Source of the DNA: an uncultured Ruminiclostridium sp.
GTDB lineage: Bacteria > Bacillota > Clostridia > Oscillospirales > Ruminococcaceae
Length of the DNA: 10,935 nt
Assembly: GCA_910585505.1 (NCBI GenBank)
Contig: CAJUFF010000098.1
Location: 1-10,935 of the forward strand
Reading direction: 5' to 3'
Both the position numbers and the translations under genes were made by a program. The notes beneath the pieces are model-generated. The model saw nothing but the letters and a program-made list of their open reading frames with translations, was not told where the DNA came from and did no database searches. Positions 1-7,639 of the stretch are shown here, in pieces. Numbering within the stretch: the first letter of the stretch is position 1; each line of letters begins with the position of its first letter.

Positions 1-145
1 CGATATTGTCAAGAATATCATAGGCTTTATCGCAATAGTGGCGGTATTCTTTTGTTGCCTCGCCTTCTTTGTAGGGTCTGAAGCTGTTCATTTCCTTTGC
101 GGCTCTTGCCGTTTCTTCATTTATCGGGTAGTATTTTCTTTCCAT
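1..145 (-). CDS. N-terminal part of a small conserved mobile-element protein (runs off the window)
   Basis: Open frame of 48 codons starting at the ATG at 143-145 and leaving the window without a stop. The ribosome binding site AAGGAGG lies at 153-159, seven bases before the ATG, which fixes the start. The protein begins MERKYYPINEETARAAKEMN and continues with a charged, helix-forming stretch (...RPYKEGEATKEYRHYCDKAYD...). I recall this PINEE..A..A..MNSF type of start from uncharacterised proteins of clostridial prophages and integrative elements, but I cannot name a family with certainty and no catalytic motif is visible in this fragment. Its start overlaps the end of the upstream ASCH-type gene by 25 bases in another frame, which suggests translational coupling. 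Confidence 0.75.
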   Translation of the reverse strand, partial: MERKYYPINEETARAAKEMNSFRPYKEGEATKEYRHYCDKAYDILDNI

Positions 146-744
146 GGTGTGTCCTCCTTGTTTATCTTCTCAAACTTAGTAACCCAAACCCACGGGTTAG
201 CGTTCCAACCGTATTTGTTGAGGTCGGATTTTTTGACGGTGCTGTTCCATACCGGTTTCATATAATCCCTCTGCCATTGCTGCCATTGACCGCCTTTGAC
301 GCTGTTAGGAACAACGCCTTCATCTTGTATATCGTTCATGTTCATATCCTGTAATCTCTCCACCCTAACATCAGTAACCCGCAGAAATATTCGCGCCGCT
401 TCTTTGGGCATATGGATTGAGGGTAACCATTTATATCCAAATTTTTTTCGCACACTCTCGCTCTCAGACGTTGAATCCGCTTTGTAAGCATATTTCACGC
501 CGTCTATTATATGGTCTGTATCGAACGCACAGTACGTCTCCCGAACGTAGAGAATATCACCAGCCTCATACAGAAATTTTATTTCAGCCGTAGTTGCAGG
601 CGTTCCCCCCGTTTCAAATACTTTCCCGCTCTTCGATATGATTGTTGTGTTCGTATATTTAGGCTTTATCACCCGCCTTGTAACCATCTTTCTCCCGTTA
701 AGTATCGCCCTAACCATCTCGGTGTTAAATAATATCGGTTTCAT
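121..744 (-). CDS. ASCH-type phage/mobile-element protein, 207 residues
   Basis: The start chosen is the ATG at 742-744, preceded by AAAGGA with good spacing; the frame stays open upstream to 816 but lacks a ribosome binding site there. The protein starts MKPILFNTEMVRAILNGRKM and continues VTRRVIKP, the pattern of ASCH-like proteins of phages in which a short strand and helix lead into a T-R-R basic patch. Later blocks are GDILYVRETY (about residues 70-80), a RIFLRVTDVRVERLQDM block followed by an acidic N-DIQDEG turn, and a C-terminal NPWVWVTKFEKI strand. ASCH domains are related to PUA/EVE folds and are thought to bind RNA or modified nucleic acid; some have other enzymatic roles. Its job here is inferred only. 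It follows a 254-bp AT-rich gap, so it may have its own promoter, and it overlaps the next gene by 25 bases. Confidence 0.8.
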   Translation of the reverse strand: MKPILFNTEMVRAILNGRKMVTRRVIKPKYTNTTIISKSGKVFETGGTPATTAEIKFLYEAGDILYVRETYCAFDTDHIIDGVKYAYKADSTSESESVRKKFGYKWLPSIHMPKEAARIFLRVTDVRVERLQDMNMNDIQDEGVVPNSVKGGQWQQWQRDYMKPVWNSTVKKSDLNKYGWNANPWVWVTKFEKINKEDTPWKENTTR

Positions 745-998
745 CGTTATCCTTTCTGCATATGCGCAAGTTACCGGCAAATTAAAATTTGCTTTTATTG
801 TGCGTTTTATTGTCAAGCATCATTTTATTTGTTTCTCCTTGGCAAGTTAAAATTACACAAAATCCTCACACAGTTTATCGCTGTATGCCGTAATACATTC
901 GTCATGGTTGAGTATAGTGCGCATATAGTACACTTAAACATTTTTACTTTTCTTTATTATTTAATTATTTTAATGTATATATTTGGCATTTTTAAAAT
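745..998. other. AT-rich intergenic gap with possible tiny ORFs
   Basis: This 254-bp gap separates the PP-loop gene from the ASCH gene. It is clearly more AT-rich than its surroundings, especially 930-1000. I see no GC-rich hairpin with a T tract on the minus strand, so no terminator for the upstream operon. On the minus strand there are two very short frames: 924-853 (23 codons, starting MRTILNHDECITAYSDKLCE, no good ribosome binding site) and a 13-codon frame in about 780-824 preceded by AAGGAG. Either could be a leader peptide or chance. A promoter for the ASCH gene may be here, but no minus-strand -35/-10 pair is convincing. Confidence 0.4.
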
Positions 999-1775
999 TT
1001 AGTTGTTAAACAAAGTTAGTTGTGATTTCTCAAATTTTAAGTTGTTTAAATAAATATCAACGTCTTTGTCTACTTCGGCGAAGGTTTTATCATACCGAAA
1101 ATAAGGCGAAATCAGATTATCGCAGAGAGAAAGTTTTCTCAGATCTTCCCACAATTCTGGATATTCGGTTTTTGTATGTGCGTGCTCTTTGATAGAAACA
1201 TTCGGGCAGAACCAACAGCCGCCGCGCTTTGAAAAATTATATATGGGAGAAAGCAACGCATATGACTTACATAGATTATATGCCATTTGCTCGGTATAGC
1301 CGTATTTTTTCAACAATGATACCCTGTTAGTGCCTTGAAGCCGTTCAAGCCGATTCTGCTCATCAGCGGCAATTCCCACATACTGAATGAAATCATCTTT
1401 GACATTTTTGTAAAAGTCGTTTATAGGTTTTATTTTCAAGTCCCGGTTGGCAGCACACTTGCCGCCAAGCAAAAAGCCTACTAATTTTCCTTTACGTTCC
1501 ATAATTTTTGTTTTTTCGACTATATGAAAGAACAAATCCAAATAATCCTTATTCGCTCTCAAAATCTCAACCTCACACCCCCAACTACGAAACAACGGAA
1601 TAGCCGTATTATGTGCCCACTCCATATGTTCGGGCAGCTCGCCGCTGATATTCCGCTTTTTGTCAAACATCACCTCGGACATTATGATCTTTGACTGTGG
1701 CAAACCGTGAATATGTTCAAGTATGATACTGGCGGTGCTGTCCTTCCCGCCGCTCCAGTTCTGAAAATATAGCAT
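999..1775 (-). CDS. PP-loop ATPase of the PAPS reductase/sulfotransferase family, 258 residues
   Basis: The N terminus carries the PP-loop nucleotide-binding motif SGGKDST at residues 8-14 (MLYFQNWSGGKDSTA), the hallmark of adenylyl-binding enzymes such as PAPS reductase, DndC and related phage proteins. A second block GGKCAANRDLKIKP (about 104-117) fits the substrate-side loop. C-terminal Cys187 and Cys190 (GGCWFCPN), with Cys107 and Cys169, could hold an iron-sulfur cluster or zinc; that is inference. Family members activate sulfate or transfer sulfur to nucleic acids or metabolites. The element-borne branch has no settled function, so assimilatory sulfate reduction should not be assumed. 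The ATG at 1773-1775 has a modest GGGAAG site before it and follows the methylase-like gene after 22 bases, placing both in one operon. A bare DndC call would need the other dnd genes, which are absent here. Confidence 0.85.
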   Translation of the reverse strand: MLYFQNWSGGKDSTASIILEHIHGLPQSKIIMSEVMFDKKRNISGELPEHMEWAHNTAIPLFRSWGCEVEILRANKDYLDLFFHIVEKTKIMERKGKLVGFLLGGKCAANRDLKIKPINDFYKNVKDDFIQYVGIAADEQNRLERLQGTNRVSLLKKYGYTEQMAYNLCKSYALLSPIYNFSKRGGCWFCPNVSIKEHAHTKTEYPELWEDLRKLSLCDNLISPYFRYDKTFAEVDKDVDIYLNNLKFEKSQLTLFNN

Positions 1776-1797
1776 TATATCACTTCCCGCAATTCTT

Positions 1798-2637
1798 TCA
1801 TACTCTCAAACTTCCTGCCGCTGTATCTTCCTCCGGATAAAAATAATAGTAACAATATTTCTCCTTTGTAGGCGATTCGCTTTCTGCTTTTTTCAAAGGA
1901 CGGCACATTAAGTCTATTCTTTGCCACAATCTTCGATAATGCCAGACCTCCGAAAACCACATAGGCGTATACCAGTAATTTTCGTCGCTGTCGTTTTTCT
2001 GAATAGGGTCAGATAAAGAATCACCGATTTTCACATATCCCGCGCACCCAAGCAATGACAGTTGTATGTAACACATTTTCGCGGTAACGGCGTCGATATC
2101 CTGTCCGACAAACATTATATGATTTTGCCAGTTAAGCTTAAAATCCTTAAGCTGCATATAAGCTTCTTCAGCCATGGCTATCAATGTAGCACCGCCGCCG
2201 CATGCGCAGTCGCTCGCCGTAACATACCCTTTTTCGGATATTTGCCGTTTTATATTCCCAGCCGTTATTTGCGCCATGAGCCTTGTAACGTCATACGGCG
2301 TGAAAAACTGTCCTTTCCAATGATTTCTCAGATCCAGATTCATATAAAGCGATCCCAAAAAATCCTGCCATGGCTCTCTTTCCAGTGCCATTACAGTTAT
2401 AGCAAACAGTCGGGATATTATTTCCATTTCCTTTTGGGTGTATTTGCTCTGAACAGTCATGTACTCTTTTTCCCGAACCTGATAGTGCTTTTTGTCAACG
2501 GCGTTGGAAATGCTGATCGCGCTGAGTGTTACAAAATCCGCCCATATTTCCCAGGCAGCTCTCGATGTCATAAGCCTGTTGAATTCTTTTACAAATTCAT
2601 TTGCGCTTTCATTGACCGTGCGAATTGCTTTTACCAT
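1798..2637 (-). CDS. N6-adenine methylase-fold protein with altered motifs, 279 residues
   Basis: The fold is recognisable from GQFFTPYDVTRLM (109-121), the typical target-recognition lead-in of type I HsdM-like N6 methylases, followed by a SAM-binding motif at 143-149 and an acidic GQDID strand end (178-182). It resembles the short orphan N-6 DNA methylases of clostridial mobile elements, including the WYTPMWFSEVWHYRR block at 222-236. Two things are odd: the usual DPACGxG reads DCACGGG, and no NPPY/NPPF catalytic tetrapeptide is present after the GDSLSD segment. It may therefore bind SAM or DNA without methylating adenine. The ATG at 2635-2637 is preferred because the protein start MVKAIRTVNESANEFVKEFN fits the family; the AAAGGAG site is 16 bases away, longer than usual, so translation may rely on coupling to the gene ending at 2645. 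No specificity or restriction subunit lies beside it. Confidence 0.8.
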   Translation of the reverse strand: MVKAIRTVNESANEFVKEFNRLMTSRAAWEIWADFVTLSAISISNAVDKKHYQVREKEYMTVQSKYTQKEMEIISRLFAITVMALEREPWQDFLGSLYMNLDLRNHWKGQFFTPYDVTRLMAQITAGNIKRQISEKGYVTASDCACGGGATLIAMAEEAYMQLKDFKLNWQNHIMFVGQDIDAVTAKMCYIQLSLLGCAGYVKIGDSLSDPIQKNDSDENYWYTPMWFSEVWHYRRLWQRIDLMCRPLKKAESESPTKEKYCYYYFYPEEDTAAGSLRV

Positions 2638-2644
2638 AAAATTT

Positions 2645-2854
2645 TTATTTGTACTCCTTTCCCGTGATTTTGTCCTTGAGTACAATCCGACCCACAACCT
2701 CAAACCCCACAAGTCCCGCCATCTTTCGGATTATCTCCATAATACCGCTTATAACCGCAAGCCTCTCGACTTCGCGCCGGTGCGCTTCCTTTGCCACATT
2801 GCCGATTGCCTCGGCCGCTGTCGGGTCTTTGTATCCTTCGGCGTTTCTTCCCAT
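2645..2854 (-). CDS. Small conserved-looking mobile-element protein, 69 residues
   Basis: Starts MGRNAEGYKDPTAAEAIGNV, continues with a charged helix rich in Arg and Glu (AKEAHRREVERL) and ends in a more hydrophobic half (MEIIRKMAGLVGFEVVGRIV) plus DKITGKEYK. The MGRNAEGY.DPTA start is one I associate with small uncharacterised proteins of clostridial prophages and integrative elements, but I cannot assign a function. GGAG lies 11 bases before the ATG. The stop is seven bases before the start of the methylase-like gene and the ribosome binding site for that gene sits inside this one, so the two are probably translated together. A DNA- or protein-binding helper is plausible but not shown. Confidence 0.7.
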   Translation of the reverse strand: MGRNAEGYKDPTAAEAIGNVAKEAHRREVERLAVISGIMEIIRKMAGLVGFEVVGRIVLKDKITGKEYK

Positions 2855-2890
2855 AGTTATCGTTTCTCCTTTTTATAAAAATGTTATTTT

Positions 2891-3577
2891 TTAGTGATCA
2901 TATAAATCCCAATTTTGCGATGTATCTCGTCCCAGGTAAACCATTTCCGCAATGTTTCCCTCAAAGCCGCTGAGCTTTTCTATGCTGCCGTATTCATATA
3001 CGTCACTGTCAAGCACGTCCTTGTCTACTATAAACTCCAAAAGATTTGCCGCTTCGTTTCCGTCATAATCTTTGCAGGGTGTGTACATGCAGAGCCTATC
3101 ACAGTCTTTATCCCACTTTCCGTCGCCGAATATTACCGTGAATACTCTCCCGCTGTCCAATGTGACCTTAAACCTGTCGCCAACGCTGGTGCTGTAATAG
3201 CTTCCAAGTGCTACAATATAGTCCTCATTAAAACGCCTCAATCCCTGTTCGTCCGTCCACGCTTCCTGCTGTAAACGGAAATGCGGAGTATACCAGAGAT
3301 TATAACTGCGGTAATCGGTAAAAAATTTTACATTTGTTTTTATTTTGGGCAGCTGACATATAACACCTTCGGTTTCGGCAGCAGGAAGCTGTATTTCAGC
3401 GTATTCCGTTATAGGTTCTTCCTGATATGTTTTTTGAGGTATTATTTTGTGAAGCTTACTCTGTGGCACGCTGCCACTTTTATTATTTGCCGCTACGGCG
3501 GTAAGTACCGATGACAGTACCGCCGCGGCGACAATGTTCATAATAAGTCCTTTCATTGTTTCCTTTACAAACTTCAT
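2891..3577 (-). CDS. Predicted exported or membrane-anchored protein, 228 residues
   Basis: The ATG at 3575-3577 is chosen because AAAGG lies at good distance before it; an upstream TTG at 3592 would sit directly on that site. The N terminus is basic (MKFVKETMKG) followed by a hydrophobic run at residues 11-30 and an A-V-A cleavage-type site near residue 29, so a signal peptide or single anchor is likely. The mature part has a linker (about 31-85), then a compact domain with FFTDYRSYNLWYTPHFRLQQ, GSYYSTSVGDRFKVTLDSG and FTVIFGDGKWDKDCDRLCMY. Repeated G-D turns and two close Cys suggest a small beta-rich extracellular domain; a distant likeness to 3D/cell-wall domains crossed my mind but is not supported by the D residues I would expect. 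An envelope role in entry, transfer or exclusion is inference. It is unusual to find it among cytoplasmic DNA-related genes. Confidence 0.75.
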   Translation of the reverse strand: MKFVKETMKGLIMNIVAAAVLSSVLTAVAANNKSGSVPQSKLHKIIPQKTYQEEPITEYAEIQLPAAETEGVICQLPKIKTNVKFFTDYRSYNLWYTPHFRLQQEAWTDEQGLRRFNEDYIVALGSYYSTSVGDRFKVTLDSGRVFTVIFGDGKWDKDCDRLCMYTPCKDYDGNEAANLLEFIVDKDVLDSDVYEYGSIEKLSGFEGNIAEMVYLGRDTSQNWDLYDH

Positions 3578-3609
3578 TTCTTTTCCTTTCAACAGGATAT
3601 TTATTTGCT

Positions 3610-4203
3610 TCAGCTTATTTCGGTTTGATCGTCGCCGGAATTATTGAGGTTATTTTCCGTATAAGGCGCGTAACCGTTCAAAATGCTTGTTTCTATGGAC
3701 TTCATGCCGTCTATTAACGCATGGATTTCCGTTTCCGTAAAGCAGCTGTCCATAACAATCGCTTCCGCTAACATTCCCACTTTAATACAAAGAAATGCGT
3801 CTCCGTTTTCTTTTAATCGTACATAGTAACCGGTCTGGGCTTCATGCTTGACAGGTATGAGGTATTCGCTGTTTATAAGTATTACTCTTCCTCCGGCCTT
3901 GACCATTACATACTTAACGGCGTTATGATAAACCGCCTTGATTTCGTCAGCCAGTATTTCCTCCGGATAAGCGTCGGAAATGTTTTTGCCAAGGTCTATA
4001 GGTGCCATTTCAGTAAACTTTGCTTTTTCGTCGTCGGTATAGTCCAGGGCGTTCATTACCTCCGGTACGGTCATTTGAGGCAGTCCCGCTATAGAATAGA
4101 AAGCGGAACCCTGACCGACCCACTGCGTATTATCCGCTGAAGTGGCAAGCAGCATGCTTTTATTTTTCTTGCAGATTGAAGCGACTTTTTTCTTGATAAT
4201 CAT
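3610..4203 (-). CDS. Uncharacterised partner of the coiled-coil protein, 197 residues
   Basis: The start is the ATG at 4201-4203, which overlaps the TGA of the upstream gene in an ATGA junction and has GGAGGAG nine bases before it; the longer open frame to 4254 is not needed. The protein begins MIIKKKVASICKKNKSMLLA, contains DNTQWVGQGSAFYSIAGLP (about 24-42) and MVKAGGRVILINSEYLIPVK in the middle, and ends in an acidic tail (NNSGDDQTEIS). I recall proteins with this KKKVK.IC start, a W.G.G.A.Y...GLP block and a following ParB/DUF3102-like gene from clostridial elements, always uncharacterised. The tight coupling says it acts with the coiled-coil protein in equal amounts. No enzyme motif is visible. 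Confidence 0.75.
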   Translation of the reverse strand: MIIKKKVASICKKNKSMLLATSADNTQWVGQGSAFYSIAGLPQMTVPEVMNALDYTDDEKAKFTEMAPIDLGKNISDAYPEEILADEIKAVYHNAVKYVMVKAGGRVILINSEYLIPVKHEAQTGYYVRLKENGDAFLCIKVGMLAEAIVMDSCFTETEIHALIDGMKSIETSILNGYAPYTENNLNNSGDDQTEIS

Positions 4204-5177
4204 TTGATCAGCTCCTCCATTTTTTTCACCATAGTGCTGACTGCGTTTTTGCACTTTGTTTTTGCTTCCTCGTCTTCAACCTTTTTAAACGCCTCAATAG
4301 CCGAGTTGAATGAGCGAAGGCACTCTTCGCAGTAAAATCTGACCCGTTCCTTCTGTGTGTCCGGGATAACCTGTTTTTTTGCACTCGCCTGCAAAGCCGC
4401 GTTTTTTTCGGCTTCCGCTATTTGCTCTTTAAGCTTTTTAATTTCGGCGGTATGATTCTTTTCCGCTTCAAGACGTTTCTTTTCGGCTTCTTTTTCAAGT
4501 TCCTTCCGCTTATCCTCCGCCTCCTTTGCGTATATATTTGACAAATCCTTGTTCTGCTTTTTAAGCACTTCTATTTCATCTTTCAGCCTTTCTTTTTCTT
4601 GACTGTCGGATTTTTCTTGTTTATTTTGCACAGATTTCAATGCCTCCAGCTCATTGAAAAGCTCCTTGTTCTGCTTAATAAGCAGTGTTTCGGTCTCGCT
4701 CGGCTTGGATTCTTTGTTTTCCGCCGCCTCCAATTCCAAGGTGAGCTGATCGCATTTTTTCTGCATTTCCTCAATTTTCTTTTCCAATTCTCTTGTGGAA
4801 AGCCCTTCCGCAGTACCGCTTTCGATAAGCTCCAACCGTTCTTCGGGTTCGAGGGCGGTCATTGCCACAAGCTTGGTAATTCCAAGGTACTGTATATCGG
4901 CAAGCTGATCCCCATAAGTCTCATAGGCTTTTATAAAATTATAGGCGCCACGTAAACTGATATGCGCTTTTACATTGCAGTAATTTTCAAAGCTTTCATA
5001 ACCGAGCTCTGCATAAAGTTTTTCATCCCTCATGGTCTTAAGATCACGCCCGACCGCCACAAGACTTTCGGCGGCAATCTGAGCATTTGCGTTGATCCTG
5101 CTGTCAAGCAATGCAGCACGTTCCTTAGCGGTTTGTGACGCCTGATTCTGTTTTGATTCCTGTATTATCTCATTCAT
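4200..5177 (-). CDS. DUF3102/ParB-like DNA-binding coiled-coil protein, 325 residues
   Basis: Residues about 25-110 (ANAQIAAESLVAVGRDLKTM, then LGYESFENYCNVKAHISLRG) match the pattern of DUF3102-like and plasmid KfrA/ParB-like N-terminal regions: a helix with 'AAESL..VGRDL', then a helix-turn-helix-like segment. Residues about 130-275 are a long charged coiled coil rich in Glu and Lys heptads. The last 60 residues (RVRFYCEECLRSFNSAIEAF...) carry a CEEC pair and a helical end. Such proteins are thought to bind element DNA and organise partition or replication complexes; that is family-level inference. Its ATG overlaps the PcfJ-like stop (ATGA, 5174-5177) and its own stop overlaps the next start, so three genes are translationally chained. 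GAGG lies eight bases upstream of the start. Confidence 0.8.
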   Translation of the reverse strand: MNEIIQESKQNQASQTAKERAALLDSRINANAQIAAESLVAVGRDLKTMRDEKLYAELGYESFENYCNVKAHISLRGAYNFIKAYETYGDQLADIQYLGITKLVAMTALEPEERLELIESGTAEGLSTRELEKKIEEMQKKCDQLTLELEAAENKESKPSETETLLIKQNKELFNELEALKSVQNKQEKSDSQEKERLKDEIEVLKKQNKDLSNIYAKEAEDKRKELEKEAEKKRLEAEKNHTAEIKKLKEQIAEAEKNAALQASAKKQVIPDTQKERVRFYCEECLRSFNSAIEAFKKVEDEEAKTKCKNAVSTMVKKMEELIK

Positions 5178-7255
5178 GCCGTAATCCTCACTTTCTGCGG
5201 CTTACCGTTTGCCGCTTCAACAAATTTTTGCTTATTTTTTTCAACGACCTTTTTCTCCCACCGCTTCACAAAAGCTTTTACCTCTTTAGGCGGGTGACAA
5301 TTGCTCTTGCCGAGATTATGCGTGACGGTTCCGTTATTGGAAAGTTCAAGGGTAAAATAGGGGACGTCGGGAGCTTCTGCTCTTCTGATGCCGAATATGT
5401 TGATCTTACCTTTTGCGCAATTGTCAATATAGGTTTTTACACAATGATTAAGTATCGAGCTTTCCTTAAGAAATTCATCAGCGTTTTTCAAAGGGCGGAT
5501 TATAAATTCCTTTTCCTCATAGCAAAGCATTTCAAGTATTTTTACCCGTTTTTTCAGCATTTTGTTTTGCTCGTCGTATTTGCGGTCGGTTTTGATTTTC
5601 ATCAGACGGTCGTGCTCTTTCTTTACGTCCTTTGGGAAAAGAACGCTTTCGGTTTTCGGCAGCCGCAGCTCCTTTACCATTTTCAGGTAGTCGCTGTAAA
5701 AATTCAGCACCTCTCCCGCCTTTATTTTCAGCAGCTTTTTCTGTTTTTCAAAATACCCTATAAATCTTTCCGCGCCTATCCTATGCTCCTTTAAAATGGC
5801 GGAAATGCTGTAAGAGTAATTTTCATCACACAAACCGCCCCCGACATATCTTCGGAATATTTCAAGCTTAATCGGCGCGACCATTTCAAGGCGTTTGTAT
5901 AACAGATATTCGTTTTCCGTTATATCGCCCATTTTCATCAGAATATCTTTCGGAATGCCAAGGGTTTCGTAAACCGTTTTAAAATTCGATCTGATATATT
6001 CAAATACGCCTCTCTCACCGCAGTAATGACCGCTCGACGTCAGCCGTTTCGCTATTACTCTGAACATATTGCCAAACCCGAGTTTCGCGAAATTTTCAAG
6101 CGCCGGCATCTTCTTAAGCGCTTTGACCAGATAGCTTAATTCTTTTGCGAACACCGGTACAACGGCCGAGGCTTCGATATTTTGTATTTCGGGTATTGCC
6201 GAGTTTTTTAAAATACGGTCGATATTTCCGGGATAAAGCCACATATCATTGTTGAACCACCTCGACGCGGGCTGACAGTCGTCGATATCGCACCACCTCA
6301 GCGGCGCTTTCCCCTTAAAATATCCGTAAACGTATTCGTTCGTTTTGTATTTACCCTTTGCGCAGCTTCCCGACAGCGTGTCGGGAGCAAGAAAAATTCG
6401 TCTTATCTCCTCATATGAAACTTTTTTCCTCATTCCCCGCGGTCCTTCCCGATGGGAATCTATATCCTGCTTAATGCCGTATATCCGTTCCACCAAAGCG
6501 GGACTGCCGTTTTCGGTTATCTCCTGAATATACGCGGCCTGCGCTCTGTCCCTTATCGTGTACTGCGTAACCTTGCCCAGCGCCTTGCAGATAAGCTCCG
6601 AACCGCAGCGGGGGCAAATTGTTTTTGCTCCGTGTCTGACATTGTCGGCATCGTATTCCTCAAGGCAGTGTGAGCAGTATCCGCGCTGCTTTTTCCTTTT
6701 CCGATATTTGTAAAAGAAATATCTTGTCTTCATCAATACCCAATCGTTTATCCACCCGAAAAAATCATCGGGAGGATTTTCGGGTACCGCCGACATTCTC
6801 ATATCAACAATATCGGTGATTTTCTTATGCTTTATTTCCAGCCTTTTATCAAGTATTTTTTGTTCAAGCTCACGCAGCGCGGATATCCCCGTTTTGTTTT
6901 TTTCGGTGCATTTCAGATATGTTTTTATAACGTCGTTCGCGTTTCCGATTTCACGAATGAAACTGTATTCCAGATAGTACGAAATAGAGCCCTCAAGCCT
7001 TTTGTTATCCGACGCTCTTTGCGTCGCGTAGCGTTCGCCGTCGTAAAAATGACGTATAACCGTTTCATTTTTTCCGCCGCGGTAACCGTTATGGTAAAGA
7101 AATACCGTTACCGCCAATACTCCGTCAAGTACTTCCGCGTGATATAATGCCATACGGTAATACTCAGGCTTGATCTTTTTCATCTCCTTGATATATTCAT
7201 CGAATTCCTGCCTAATCGGCGGAAGAGGGTGCTTTATCAGCTGCATGTATTTCAC
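5174..7255 (-). CDS. pcfJ: PcfJ-like protein, 693 residues
   Basis: The C-terminal domain (about residues 585-680) carries the PcfJ signature: SILNHCVKTYIDNCAKGK, then INIFGIRRAEAPDVPYFTLE, with the conserved H-C pair at 604-605 and a downstream N-G...HNLGKSN turn. A zinc ribbon with Cys194/Cys197 and Cys214/Cys217 (YCSHCLEEYD...TICPRCGSE) lies in the N-terminal third. The middle is long, basic and helical with no motif I recognise. PcfJ takes its name from a gene in the pheromone plasmid pCF10 transfer region; its biochemical role is not established, though its spread on plasmids, integrative elements and phages points to replication or transfer. I choose GTG at 7253-7255 because AAGGGGG sits seven bases before it; the ATG at 7246 would be 16 bases away. 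It follows the PcfK-like gene after 12 bases, the order seen with this pair elsewhere. Confidence 0.9.
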   Translation of the reverse strand: MKYMQLIKHPLPPIRQEFDEYIKEMKKIKPEYYRMALYHAEVLDGVLAVTVFLYHNGYRGGKNETVIRHFYDGERYATQRASDNKRLEGSISYYLEYSFIREIGNANDVIKTYLKCTEKNKTGISALRELEQKILDKRLEIKHKKITDIVDMRMSAVPENPPDDFFGWINDWVLMKTRYFFYKYRKRKKQRGYCSHCLEEYDADNVRHGAKTICPRCGSELICKALGKVTQYTIRDRAQAAYIQEITENGSPALVERIYGIKQDIDSHREGPRGMRKKVSYEEIRRIFLAPDTLSGSCAKGKYKTNEYVYGYFKGKAPLRWCDIDDCQPASRWFNNDMWLYPGNIDRILKNSAIPEIQNIEASAVVPVFAKELSYLVKALKKMPALENFAKLGFGNMFRVIAKRLTSSGHYCGERGVFEYIRSNFKTVYETLGIPKDILMKMGDITENEYLLYKRLEMVAPIKLEIFRRYVGGGLCDENYSYSISAILKEHRIGAERFIGYFEKQKKLLKIKAGEVLNFYSDYLKMVKELRLPKTESVLFPKDVKKEHDRLMKIKTDRKYDEQNKMLKKRVKILEMLCYEEKEFIIRPLKNADEFLKESSILNHCVKTYIDNCAKGKINIFGIRRAEAPDVPYFTLELSNNGTVTHNLGKSNCHPPKEVKAFVKRWEKKVVEKNKQKFVEAANGKPQKVRITA

Positions 7256-7267
7256 ATTACCGCCCCC

Positions 7268-7621
7268 TTAATCAAACAGACTGTCAAAGTCCACATCAAG
7301 AGCGGCTTTATGCTTTTCAACTGTGGGAGCGACAGGGACTGAGTTTGGAACATATGATTTTTTGACTATCACATTCCCCTTGATTCCGAAATAATCCCGA
7401 GCCCATTTAAAGTGCTGTTCCTCAGTAATACAGGCAATACCTGCTTTACCATTCTTTACTTCAAATTTCTTGCCCTTCTTCATGCAAAAATCCAAGCAGC
7501 CTTTAAGGGTAAGTTTGTCCTTTTTAATTTTTTCCTCAACCTCCGCCGTTACCAGAGGTTTTATGTGCTCCGCTATGTCTTTTTCCATATCGTTTGCGGG
7601 ATTGTCAAATATTGTTGCCAT
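7268..7621 (-). CDS. pcfK: PcfK-like protein, 117 residues
   Basis: The diagnostic block is LTLKGCLDFCMKKGKKFEVK followed by AGIACITEEQHFKWARDYFG (about residues 38-80), which I recognise as the PcfK-like family. The N terminus is acidic and helical (NPANDMEKDIAEHIKP), and the C-terminal 30 residues are a less ordered tail ending DVDFDSLFD. The ATG at 7619-7621 is chosen over the one nine bases upstream because AAAGG lies nine bases before it, while the upstream ATG abuts that site. PcfK is nearly always next to PcfJ; the two probably act together, but their activity is unknown. Here both sit directly after a rolling-circle-type replication gene, which favours a replication-related role. Confidence 0.88.
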   Translation of the reverse strand: MATIFDNPANDMEKDIAEHIKPLVTAEVEEKIKKDKLTLKGCLDFCMKKGKKFEVKNGKAGIACITEEQHFKWARDYFGIKGNVIVKKSYVPNSVPVAPTVEKHKAALDVDFDSLFD

Positions 7622-7639
7622 TTTTTTCATCCTTTCATA

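Noticed and set aside
745..816. Longer version of the ASCH gene starting at a TTG at 816
   Set aside because: No ribosome binding site for the TTG, while the ATG at 744 has AAAGGA at proper spacing and matches the family's usual start.
853..924. 23-codon minus-strand frame in the AT-rich gap
   Set aside because: No ribosome binding site and too short to judge; kept only as a note in the gap description.
999..1775. Complete Dnd phosphorothioate system
   Set aside because: Only a PP-loop protein of the broad family is present; no DndA, DndB, DndD or DndE-like gene lies in the window.
1775..1960. A 61-codon minus-strand frame overlapping the end of the methylase-like gene and ending at the PP-loop start
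   Set aside because: It lies almost wholly inside the methylase-like gene in another frame, has Lys/Arg/Leu composition typical of a shadow frame, and no ribosome binding site.
2062..2667. A 201-codon plus-strand open frame opposite the methylase-like gene
   Set aside because: It is the antisense shadow of a gene with recognisable motifs, rich in Phe, Cys, His and Tyr, and lacks a ribosome binding site.
5135..5794. A 219-codon plus-strand open frame opposite pcfJ
   Set aside because: Composition (Phe, Leu, Val, Phe-rich runs) is that of the complement of a Lys/Glu-rich gene; no start signals.
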